Shown one piece after another: positions 5,278 to 10,763 of a stretch of DNA of 10,763 nt. The position numbers and the translations under genes were made by a program. The DNA is taken from NCBI GenBank assembly GCA_934726435.1, contig CAKVDR010000017.1:1-10763 (forward strand). The letters are read 5' to 3'. Position 1 is the first letter of the stretch. Each line of letters begins with the position of its first letter. This DNA comes from an uncultured Eubacteriales bacterium. GTDB lineage: Bacteria > Bacillota > Clostridia > Oscillospirales > Acutalibacteraceae. The notes beneath the pieces were generated by a model. The model was not told the origin of the DNA. It saw only the letters and a list, made by a program, of their open reading frames with translations, and ran no database searches.

Positions 5278-6207
5278 TTATTTTTTTCTTTGAATACATT
5301 TTTTAGCTTGTTTTGCAATGTCCTCTGCCGTCATTTGATAGACTTCTTTAAGATACGGCATCTTTCCAACCTGGCCGAAAACATCTTTAATTCCCACGAA
5401 TTCTACCGGAGCAGGAACACTTTGGCAAAGAACTTCCGCAACTGCAGAGCCAAGGCCACCTATTACATTATGATTCTCAGCAACAAGAGCCGCACCGGTT
5501 TTTGAAACTGAGTTTATAACGGCTTCTCTGTCGATCGGTTTAATCGTGTGAATATTTATTATTTCAGCGTTGATGCCTTCTTTTTCAAGGATTTCATTTG
5601 CCTTCAAAGTTTCATCAACCATTATTCCCGAGCAGAAAATGCTTATGTCTTTGCCTTCTTTGATGGTTTTGGCTTTAAAAAGATCAAAAGTTTCATCTTC
5701 GCTGAAAACGTCAGGAGTGCTCTTGCGGAACATTCTGATGTAAAGTGGGCCTTTGTAAGCAAGAATTTGCGGGAACAAATATTTAAGCTGGGCATTATCC
5801 ACAGGCTCAAAAATAACTATATTTGGGATACTTCTAAGCACTCCGATATCTTCAACGCTCATGTGAGTTCCGCCGTTGTATTCCGCGCTTATTCCCGGGT
5901 CAGTCCCTATGATTTTAACGTTTTGGTTTGCATAGCAAATCGAGATAGCAATTTGATCGCAAATTCTGCGGGTTGCAAACGGAGTAAACGTGCAGATGAA
6001 AGGTATCATTCCGTAGCTGCTCATTCCCGCGGCGATTGAAGCCATATTTTGCTCAGCAATGCCAACATTTATGCACCTTTCAGGGAAGATTTCGCTTAAA
6101 TTTCCAAAGCCGTTTGGTTTGGCTAAATCGGCATTAAGCACAACTATATTTTCATTTTTTCTCATTTCATTTTCAAGTTCTTTTGAAATCAGTTCACGCA
6201 TTTCCAC
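5278..6207 (-). CDS. Transketolase, C-terminal subunit (split enzyme)
   Basis: The 309-residue protein is the second half of a two-subunit transketolase: a pyrimidine-binding domain (about 1-170) and a C-terminal domain (about 185-300). GIAEQN (49-54) contains the catalytic Glu E52, which activates the thiamine diphosphate pyrimidine ring. GTDPGISAEYNGGTHMSVED (101-120) and IGGLGSAVAEVL (249-260) are further family motifs. With the N-terminal subunit it moves two-carbon units between sugar phosphates in the non-oxidative pentose phosphate pathway. The start is GTG 6205-6207, 9 bases after GGAGG (6217-6221), overlapping the end of the other subunit gene by 14 bases; this suggests coupled translation and equal amounts. 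An in-frame ATG two codons later is possible but lies 15 bases from the ribosome binding site. A DXP synthase is excluded by the short, split form and the motif set. Confidence 0.93.
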   Translation of the reverse strand: MEMRELISKELENEMRKNENIVVLNADLAKPNGFGNLSEIFPERCINVGIAEQNMASIAAGMSSYGMIPFICTFTPFATRRICDQIAISICYANQNVKIIGTDPGISAEYNGGTHMSVEDIGVLRSIPNIVIFEPVDNAQLKYLFPQILAYKGPLYIRMFRKSTPDVFSEDETFDLFKAKTIKEGKDISIFCSGIMVDETLKANEILEKEGINAEIINIHTIKPIDREAVINSVSKTGAALVAENHNVIGGLGSAVAEVLCQSVPAPVEFVGIKDVFGQVGKMPYLKEVYQMTAEDIAKQAKKCIQRKK

Positions 6208-7024
6208 TGGTTTTTTCCTCCAATTCTTTTAAACCTTGCTCAAACATTTCTTTGCTAACGGTCATACTGTGGTTTTTAACGCCGGCATTTTCCGCAAAGC
6301 TTACTCCATAACCCTTAACGGTGTTAAGAATTATCATCGTTGGCAGACTTGTGCTTTTGGCGAGAGTTATAGATTCGTCAACTTCTTTGCAAGAATTTCC
6401 GTTTTCAACTTCAATAACACTCCAGCCGAAAGCGCGCCATTTCTCAGCCAAGGGTTCAATCGAGCAAATATCTTCAGTTTTGCCGTCAAGCTGAAGTTTG
6501 TTGTAATCTGTGAAAGCAATTAAATTGCTAAGTTTTTTATGAGATGCAAACATTGCAGCTTCCCAAATTTGGCCTTCTTGAGATTCACCATCGCCGATTA
6601 CTGTGTAAATTTGAGCGTTGTCGTTTTTAAGTTTCGAAGCAAGAGCAATTCCCACAGCGCAAGAAAACCCTTGACCGAGCGAACCCGTTGTCATATCGAT
6701 CCCCGGGGTACGGTTCATGTCGCAGTGACTCGGAAGATTCGTTCCGGGCTTATTAAGAGTTTTAAGCCATTCTTGCGGGAAGTAACCCATATTTGCAAGA
6801 ACAGCATAAACAGCCGGGCCGCTATGACCCTTTGAAACGATTAAACGGTCTCTTCCTTCTTTTTTCGGGTTTTTGGGGTCAACATTCATGTGTTTGTAAT
6901 AAAGCACGGCGAGCAATTCGACCATCGAGAGACTTCCTCCGATGTGCCCTACTCCAAGCGTGCCGATTTCCAAAAGAATATTCTTTCTTATTTCAAGGCA
7001 TTTATTTTCAAGGTTCAATTTCAT
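6194..7024 (-). CDS. Transketolase, N-terminal subunit (split enzyme)
   Basis: The 276-residue protein is the diphosphate-binding half of a split transketolase. It shows GHIGGSLS (26-33), SKGHSGPAVYA (64-74), the TGSLGQGFS loop (113-121) and the ThDP motif GDGESQEG (144-151), closing with N175 in FTDYNKLQLDG, where D173-N175 complete the Mg/diphosphate site. H27, H67 and H100 are at positions typical of substrate or cofactor contacts. The start is uncertain. AGGAGG (7027-7032) is only 2 bases from the ATG at 7022-7024 but 8 bases from an in-frame TTG at 7016-7018, the same distance as at other TTG starts in this window, so the mature frame may begin at 7018. It follows cdd by 13 bases and overlaps the C-terminal subunit gene by 14 bases. 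Confidence 0.94.
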   Translation of the reverse strand: MKLNLENKCLEIRKNILLEIGTLGVGHIGGSLSMVELLAVLYYKHMNVDPKNPKKEGRDRLIVSKGHSGPAVYAVLANMGYFPQEWLKTLNKPGTNLPSHCDMNRTPGIDMTTGSLGQGFSCAVGIALASKLKNDNAQIYTVIGDGESQEGQIWEAAMFASHKKLSNLIAFTDYNKLQLDGKTEDICSIEPLAEKWRAFGWSVIEVENGNSCKEVDESITLAKSTSLPTMIILNTVKGYGVSFAENAGVKNHSMTVSKEMFEQGLKELEEKTSGNA

Positions 7025-7037
7025 TTCCTCCTATTAA

Positions 7038-7451
7038 TTAAAGATTATCCGGGCCAAAACTTTGCGGTAAAAGGTCGTTTAGAGTGTAAACTTTGAATTC
7101 TTCTGTGCTTACCGCTAAAATCACTTTAAAATCTTCAGGGCTACAAAATTCACGAAGCGCCTGCCTGCACATTCCGCATGGTGGGCAGTATGAACTAAGC
7201 TTTTCGCCGTCTTTTCCGCCAACAACCGCAATTGCTTTGAACTTCCTATAGCCGTCATAAACAGCTTTAAAAAGAGCCGTTCTTTCAGCACAGTTGCAAA
7301 CAGGGTAAGAAGCGCACTCGATGTTGCACCCTCCGTAGATTTTTCCATCAAAGGTCAAAAGCGCCGCTCCTACTTTAAAATTTGAATAAGGAGTATATGC
7401 TTTTTCCCTAGAATTCATAGCTTCGGTTATTAAATTTTCAATAAAATCCAA
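7038..7451 (-). CDS. cdd: Cytidine deaminase
   Basis: This 137-residue protein is a short tetrameric-type cytidine deaminase. YTPYSNFKVGAALL (19-32) and GCNIECASY (41-49; N43 and E45 bind the ribose) are followed by the CAE motif (C54, catalytic E56) and PCGMCRQ (91-97; C92 and C95). C54, C92 and C95 would bind the single zinc. The enzyme converts cytidine or deoxycytidine to uridine or deoxyuridine in pyrimidine salvage. It starts at TTG (7449-7451), 9 bases after AGGAG (7461-7465), and is first in an operon with the split transketolase genes. That pairing suggests that the pentose freed from nucleosides is channelled into the pentose phosphate pathway, but no phosphorylase or phosphopentomutase gene is present here to confirm it. 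Confidence 0.94.
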   Translation of the reverse strand: MDFIENLITEAMNSREKAYTPYSNFKVGAALLTFDGKIYGGCNIECASYPVCNCAERTALFKAVYDGYRKFKAIAVVGGKDGEKLSSYCPPCGMCRQALREFCSPEDFKVILAVSTEEFKVYTLNDLLPQSFGPDNL

Positions 7452-7460
7452 ATTTTATTA

Positions 7461-7465
7461 CTCCT
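7461..7465 (-). promoter_or_regulatory. Ribosome binding site for the TTG start of cdd
   Basis: The minus strand reads AGGAG 9 bases before TTG 7449-7451. The encoded start MDFIENLI fits the first helix of cytidine deaminases, and no ATG or GTG is suitably placed. Confidence 0.65.
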
Positions 7466-7490
7466 AACTATTTATAAAATACAAAAGTAT

Positions 7491-7519
7491 AGTATAATAG
7501 ACTACGAGAAAAATTTCAA
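7491..7519 (-). promoter_or_regulatory. SigA-type promoter of the cdd-transketolase operon
   Basis: On the minus strand TTGAAA (7514-7519), a 17-base spacer and TATACT (7491-7496) form a strong promoter. The start would fall near 7484, about 33 bases before the cdd TTG codon. No hairpin or riboswitch fits in this short leader. Confidence 0.7.
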
Positions 7520-7551
7520 AGGTTTTATTTATAACGGCAAATTTTGCAAAA

Positions 7552-7557
7552 TATAAT
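7552..7557 (+). promoter_or_regulatory. Possible -10 box for the plus-strand M16/lgt cluster
   Basis: A perfect TATAAT lies about 45 bases before the ATG at 7603. The sequence 17 bases upstream (TTATAA, 7529-7534) is a poor -35. The 12-bp perfect palindrome ATTTTGCAAAAT (7541-7552) touches this -10 box and could be a regulator site, though such symmetry is common in AT-rich DNA. Confidence 0.35.
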
Positions 7558-7602
7558 TAAGAAAGCAAATTTAAAAATTCAAAAACGAGGTTGCAAAAAA
7601 CA

Positions 7603-7893
7603 ATGAAAAAAATTTTCAAAAAAACTTTATCTGCCTTGATTTGCACTGTAAGCATCTGCGCAGGAATGACTCTTTTAGGAAACTTTTGCCACGCAAAAAA
7701 TTCTCAGCAAACTGAAGCCGAAACGAAAGAAAAAGATGAAAGCTTTGACTTCATTAAGTCTGATGAAAAAATAAGTGACCTTATTTACGATGGTTCGGTG
7801 CTTCTTTATGGCGGAATAGCTCTTGTTTCAATATCTGCCGCAGGAATTATTTTCACATTTTTGCCATGCAGAAGAAAAAACAGAAAACAATAA
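7603..7893 (+). CDS. Unrecognised small membrane or exported protein
   Basis: I do not recognise this 96-residue protein. It begins with a basic stretch (MKKIFKK), followed by a hydrophobic segment at about 9-27 ending in CHA at 29-31, which resembles a signal peptide or a first membrane helix. The middle (32-62) is polar and acidic, rich in Glu and Lys. A second hydrophobic segment lies at about 66-88 (LLYGGIALVSISAAGIIFTF), and the tail CRRKNRKQ is strongly basic, so both ends would face the cytoplasm. It has no LPXTG motif, although the tail is otherwise sortase-substrate-like. The ATG at 7603 was chosen over a TTG at 7591 because ACGAGG (7585-7590) directly touches the TTG. It precedes the first M16 gene by 21 bases and is probably co-transcribed with it. 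Confidence 0.65.
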   Translation: MKKIFKKTLSALICTVSICAGMTLLGNFCHAKNSQQTEAETKEKDESFDFIKSDEKISDLIYDGSVLLYGGIALVSISAAGIIFTFLPCRRKNRKQ

Positions 7894-7914
7894 TATATAC
7901 GGAGATGAAAGCTG

Positions 7915-9198
7915 ATGAATAACATATTAAGAGAAAAAATTTCAGAAGGTATTAACTTCACTTATATTCCTGAAGAAAAATTCAAAACAACTGTAGTTTC
8001 TTTTTCAATATTTACCCCACTTTCAAAAAGCGAAGTTTCAAAAAACGCTTTGCTACCGAATCTTCTTTCGCACAGCTGCAAGGAGTATCCTACCTTGAAA
8101 GACGTTAGCATTAAGCTCGAAAGCCTTTATGGCGCTTCGGTTAACTCTTCACTTTCAAAACTCGGCGATTGCCAAGTGATAAACCTTTGCGCGGAAGCCC
8201 TTAGCGGAAAATTTGCCTATGAAAACTCCGGCAACACTGCGGATTTAACTAATCTTCTTTGCGAAATGATTTTTAATCCAAATTTAGAAAACGGGAAATT
8301 CAAAGAAGAAAACTTGGAACTTGAAAAAAGGCAGTTAATCGAAGATATTCTCTCAGAAATGAACGATAAAAAAACTTATGCTGCAAGGCGCTGCGAAGAA
8401 ATAATGTTCGAAAACGATAAATTCGGAATAAACATTCTAGGAACCATAGAAGAAGCAAAAAGCCTAACTTCCGAGCAGGTGACAAAAGCTTGGGAAGACC
8501 TTTTAAAGTCCGCGCACATTGAAATCACTGTAATCGGCAAAGCAAGCTATGAATCAATTATTTCGGAGTTCAAAAACTGCTTTGCGAAAATAAACAGACA
8601 ACCGCAAGAAATGCTTAAAACCAAAGTGAAAGAAAAAGCCGAAGAAATAAAAGAGATAACCGAAAACATGGATGTCTCACAGTGCAAGCTTGTTATGGGT
8701 CTTTGCGCAGGAACTGCCTACCCAGATAAAGACACCTCTGCAATGATGGTTATGAATGCACTTTTCGGCGGGACTGCTCAGTCAAAACTTTTCCTTAATG
8801 TGCGCGAAAAACTGAGCCTTTGCTACTACTGTTCATCACGTTACAACAAAGCAAAAGGCGTTATTTTCATTTCAAGCGGTGTTGAAAAAGAAAAAATCAA
8901 AGAAGCAAAAAAAGAAATAATGAACCAGCTTAAAGAAGTAAAAGTAGGCAATTTTGCAGAAAGTGACCTTGCCGAAACCAAAATGTATCTTTCGCAGAAT
9001 ATGGAAAGCATAAGTGATAGCCTTTCTTCCCTGACTTCATGGTATATTTCCCAGAGCTTCCTCGGTGAAATGAAATCCCCCGAAGAGTTGATAGAAGAAA
9101 TTAGCGAAGTTAAACGCGAAAAAGTGATTGAAGTTGCAAACAAAATAACCCTTGACACAGTTTACACCCTTTGCAAAAACGACAAGGAGGATGAATAA
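7915..9198 (+). CDS. M16-family peptidase-like protein, zinc site absent (YmfF-like subunit)
   Basis: The 427-residue protein has the two-lobe fold of M16B (insulinase/MPP-like) proteins. In the N-terminal lobe the zinc motif HXXEH is missing: the corresponding stretch is NLLSHSCKEYPT (49-60), so it should not cleave peptides by itself. In the C-terminal lobe the substrate-binding R/Y pair is intact: LFLNVREKLSLCYYCSS (292-308 or so), with R297 and Y304 at the usual seven-residue distance. This combination fits the non-catalytic partner of a heterodimer, as in YmfF/YmfH of Bacillus, with the next gene as catalytic partner two bases downstream. GGAG (7901-7904) precedes the ATG by 10 bases. 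There is no signal peptide, so the protein is predicted to be cytoplasmic. The natural substrate of this pair is unknown to me. Confidence 0.85.
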   Translation: MNNILREKISEGINFTYIPEEKFKTTVVSFSIFTPLSKSEVSKNALLPNLLSHSCKEYPTLKDVSIKLESLYGASVNSSLSKLGDCQVINLCAEALSGKFAYENSGNTADLTNLLCEMIFNPNLENGKFKEENLELEKRQLIEDILSEMNDKKTYAARRCEEIMFENDKFGINILGTIEEAKSLTSEQVTKAWEDLLKSAHIEITVIGKASYESIISEFKNCFAKINRQPQEMLKTKVKEKAEEIKEITENMDVSQCKLVMGLCAGTAYPDKDTSAMMVMNALFGGTAQSKLFLNVREKLSLCYYCSSRYNKAKGVIFISSGVEKEKIKEAKKEIMNQLKEVKVGNFAESDLAETKMYLSQNMESISDSLSSLTSWYISQSFLGEMKSPEELIEEISEVKREKVIEVANKITLDTVYTLCKNDKEDE

Positions 9199-9200
9199 AA

Positions 9201-10481
9201 ATGAAAACTAAAAAGATATCCTACGAAGCAATTGGCGAAGAATATTTTTTCACAAAGCACCCTTCAGGGCTTGATATTTACATTTACCCAAAAAAAGGCT
9301 ACAGCTCAAAATATGCGATTTTAGGCACTAATTTCGGCTCGGTTAACAACACTTTTAAACTCAAAGATGAAGAAAATTTCACAGTCGTCCCTGATGGAAT
9401 AGCGCATTACCTTGAGCACAAACTCTTTGCAAGCGAAAACGGCGATGCTTTTGAACTCTTCGCCAAAACCGGTGCATCAGCAAACGCTTACACCTCTTTT
9501 GAAAAAACAGCTTATTTATTTTCCTGCACCGATAATTTTAATCAATCACTTGAAATTTTGCTTGATTTCGTCCAAGCGCCTTATTTCACTGAAGAAAACG
9601 TTGAAAAAGAAAGAGGAATAATCGCTCAGGAAATTAAAATGTATCAAGACAGCCCGGAATGGAAAGTTTACATCAATCTTTTGGGCGCGCTTTATCATAA
9701 TCACCCTGTCAAAATTGACATTGCAGGCTCGGTGGAATCAATAGCGAAAATCACGCCAGAGATTCTTTATGATTGCTACAAAGCTTTTTATAATCTTCAC
9801 AATATGGCGCTATGCATAGTGGGTGATCTCGACCCCGATGAAGTTCTCGCGGTGATTGACAAAAAACTTCAATATTCCCCACCGATTGAAATTGATAGAT
9901 ACTTCCCGCAAGAACCTAAAACCGTTTGCAAAAAATTCGTTAGTGAAGAATTTGATATTAACTCTTCGATGTTTTGCCTTGGTTTTAAAGAAAATATTTC
10001 TTCAAAAATCTCCACGAAAGATTCAGTTTACACAGATTTGATTTTAAGCTATCTCACCTCACCTTCAAGCGAAATGTATGGCGAACTTTTGGAAAGCGGG
10101 CTTATTAACATCGCTTCATTTACAGGCGAGCATCTTGAAGGTCCAGGATATTCTGCAGTGGTATTCTCAGGGGAATCGCAAAACCCAGAAAAAGCAGCCG
10201 AGGTTATTAAAAAGCACACCGCAAAACTTCTTTCTTCGGGAATTAAAAAAGAAGATTTCGAAAGAATCAAAAAAGCAGTTTACGGCAAAAGCATGAGCGT
10301 TTATAACAGTGTTTCCAGCACAGCTAACGTGCTTTTAGGGTTTGTTTTGTCGAGCAAAGACTTCTTTGGATACATGAAAGAACTCGAAAATGCAACTTTA
10401 GAAGGGCTAAACGAAAGAATAGCGGCTCATTTCAAAGAAGATAACTCTTCACTTTCAGTTGCTGTGCCAAAACGCAAATGA
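9201..10481 (+). CDS. M16-family zinc peptidase, catalytic subunit (YmfH-like)
   Basis: The 426-residue protein carries the inverted zinc motif HYLEH (69-73): H69 and H73 bind zinc and E72 is the general base. ASENGDAFELFAKTGASANAYTSF (continuing to residue 100) is the family active-site strand, and E144 in GIIAQEIKMYQD (139-150) is the likely third zinc ligand. The C-terminal lobe, around YGELLESGLINIASF, lacks the R/Y pair present in the preceding protein, so each supplies what the other lacks. No signal peptide is seen. AGGAGG (9185-9190) lies inside the end of the upstream gene, 10 bases before the ATG, and the stop overlaps the lgt start in ATGA. Distant relatives (AlbE/AlbF, PqqF-type) process peptide natural products, but no precursor-peptide or radical-SAM gene is next to this pair, so a housekeeping role is more likely. 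Confidence 0.92.
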   Translation: MKTKKISYEAIGEEYFFTKHPSGLDIYIYPKKGYSSKYAILGTNFGSVNNTFKLKDEENFTVVPDGIAHYLEHKLFASENGDAFELFAKTGASANAYTSFEKTAYLFSCTDNFNQSLEILLDFVQAPYFTEENVEKERGIIAQEIKMYQDSPEWKVYINLLGALYHNHPVKIDIAGSVESIAKITPEILYDCYKAFYNLHNMALCIVGDLDPDEVLAVIDKKLQYSPPIEIDRYFPQEPKTVCKKFVSEEFDINSSMFCLGFKENISSKISTKDSVYTDLILSYLTSPSSEMYGELLESGLINIASFTGEHLEGPGYSAVVFSGESQNPEKAAEVIKKHTAKLLSSGIKKEDFERIKKAVYGKSMSVYNSVSSTANVLLGFVLSSKDFFGYMKELENATLEGLNERIAAHFKEDNSSLSVAVPKRK

Positions 10482-10763
10482 TTTACCACGTTTCGTTCCC
10501 AAAACTTGGAATAAACCTTAAAATAAACCCCACGCTTTTTAGTTTTGCAGGATTTACGGTTAAATGGTATGGCGTTATAATCGCTTTAGGTTTTCTGCTT
10601 GCTTTGCTTTACATTGTTAAAAGGTGCCAGAGCTTCGGGCTTAAAAAGAATGATGTTGAGAATCTGGCGCTTTTTTCTTCAGCCGTGGCGATAATCTGCG
10701 CGAGAATATATTATGTGGTTTTTTACCCCGGAGATTTTTATGCGAAAAATCCTTCGAAAATCC
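10478..10763 (+). CDS. lgt: Prolipoprotein diacylglyceryl transferase, N-terminal part (runs off window)
   Basis: The frame starts at ATG 10478-10480, sharing ATGA with the preceding M16 gene, and remains open for 95 residues to the window edge. Features typical of Lgt are visible: an N-terminal stretch around PTLFSFAGFTVKWYGVIIAL (18-37) with the conserved aromatic-Tyr-Gly entry into the first membrane helix, and ICARIYYVVFYP (76-87), matching the GARXYYV helix. Lgt moves diacylglycerol from phosphatidylglycerol onto the lipobox Cys of prolipoproteins, the first step of lipoprotein maturation at the inner membrane. The catalytic Arg and the H-G-G-L signature are beyond the window. There is no separate ribosome binding site of note; translation is probably coupled to the M16 gene by the 4-base overlap. 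Confidence 0.93.
   Translation, partial: MIYHVSFPKLGINLKINPTLFSFAGFTVKWYGVIIALGFLLALLYIVKRCQSFGLKKNDVENLALFSSAVAIICARIYYVVFYPGDFYAKNPSKI

Noticed and set aside
7541..7552. Perfect palindrome ATTTTGCAAAAT as an operator
   Set aside because: Short AT-rich palindromes are frequent by chance here and no regulator gene is nearby; kept only as a remark on the promoter region.
7591..7602. TTG start four codons upstream for the unrecognised membrane protein
   Set aside because: The purine-rich site directly touches the TTG, leaving no spacer; the ATG at 7603 gives a normal basic signal-like N-terminus.
7603..10481. Peptide natural-product (RiPP or bacteriocin) cluster with M16 processing proteases
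   Set aside because: There is no radical-SAM enzyme, cyclase, transporter or convincing precursor peptide. The linkage to lgt and the YmfF/YmfH-like pair fit a conserved chromosomal setting better.
1..10763. Mobile elements, CRISPR arrays, tRNA/rRNA genes, riboswitches
   Set aside because: Reading both strands gave no transposase, repeat array, cloverleaf or long structured leader; the intergenic spaces are short and filled by promoters and one terminator.

Overview
The window looks like chromosomal DNA from a fairly low-GC, endospore-forming member of the Clostridia (Bacillota). The evidence is the end of a spoVAC gene, the yaaL-like (DUF2508)/bofA pair, strong AGGAGG ribosome binding sites, SigA-type promoters and an insulinase-pair/lgt cluster. 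Genus and species cannot be read from the sequence. The window is densely coding: no gene-free stretch exceeds about 300 bases. I see no tRNA, rRNA, CRISPR array, transposase, prophage gene or attachment site.

Layout. Bases 2-163 hold the 3' end of spoVAC (+). It abuts, with no spacer, the end of a minus-strand operon that is read from about 4562 down to 164. In transcription order this operon holds a fused FeoA-FeoB ferrous-iron transporter (4510-2168), a HAD-family phosphatase (2150-1509), a 55-residue FeoB-associated Cys-rich membrane protein (1482-1315), a DtxR/MntR-type metalloregulator (1301-912) and the 23S rRNA methyltransferase rlmB (919-164). Gaps are short or negative, and one good SigA promoter lies at 4569-4597. 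The natural reading is an iron-uptake operon that encodes its own regulator, with rlmB as a translationally overlapping passenger.

The 222 bases from 4511 to 4732 hold divergent promoters. To the right, on the plus strand, are a DUF2508 gene (4733-4969) and bofA (4971-5225), a sporulation pair. They end at a hairpin (5244-5268) that also terminates the next minus-strand operon. That operon, read from about 7484 down to 5278, is cdd (cytidine deaminase) followed by the two halves of a split transketolase. Deamination, release of the pentose and transketolase recycling of pentose phosphates would make a coherent nucleoside-salvage or pentose unit. The link is an inference, because no nucleoside phosphorylase or phosphopentomutase lies in the window.

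Bases 7452-7602 hold a second divergent promoter region. From there the plus strand carries a 96-residue unrecognised membrane protein, two M16-family peptidase-like proteins and the 5' end of lgt (10478 to the window edge). The first M16 protein lacks the zinc motif but keeps the R/Y pair. The second has the zinc motif but no R/Y pair. They therefore look like an obligate heterodimer.

I found no clearly new biological system. Points worth a second look are a small Cys-rich gene that simple ORF calling misses, the Asp/Cys mixture in the regulator's metal site, a Glu at a key Asn position in BofA, repeated TTG starts at a constant distance from AGGAGG-type sites, and spoVAC without spoVAD directly after it.
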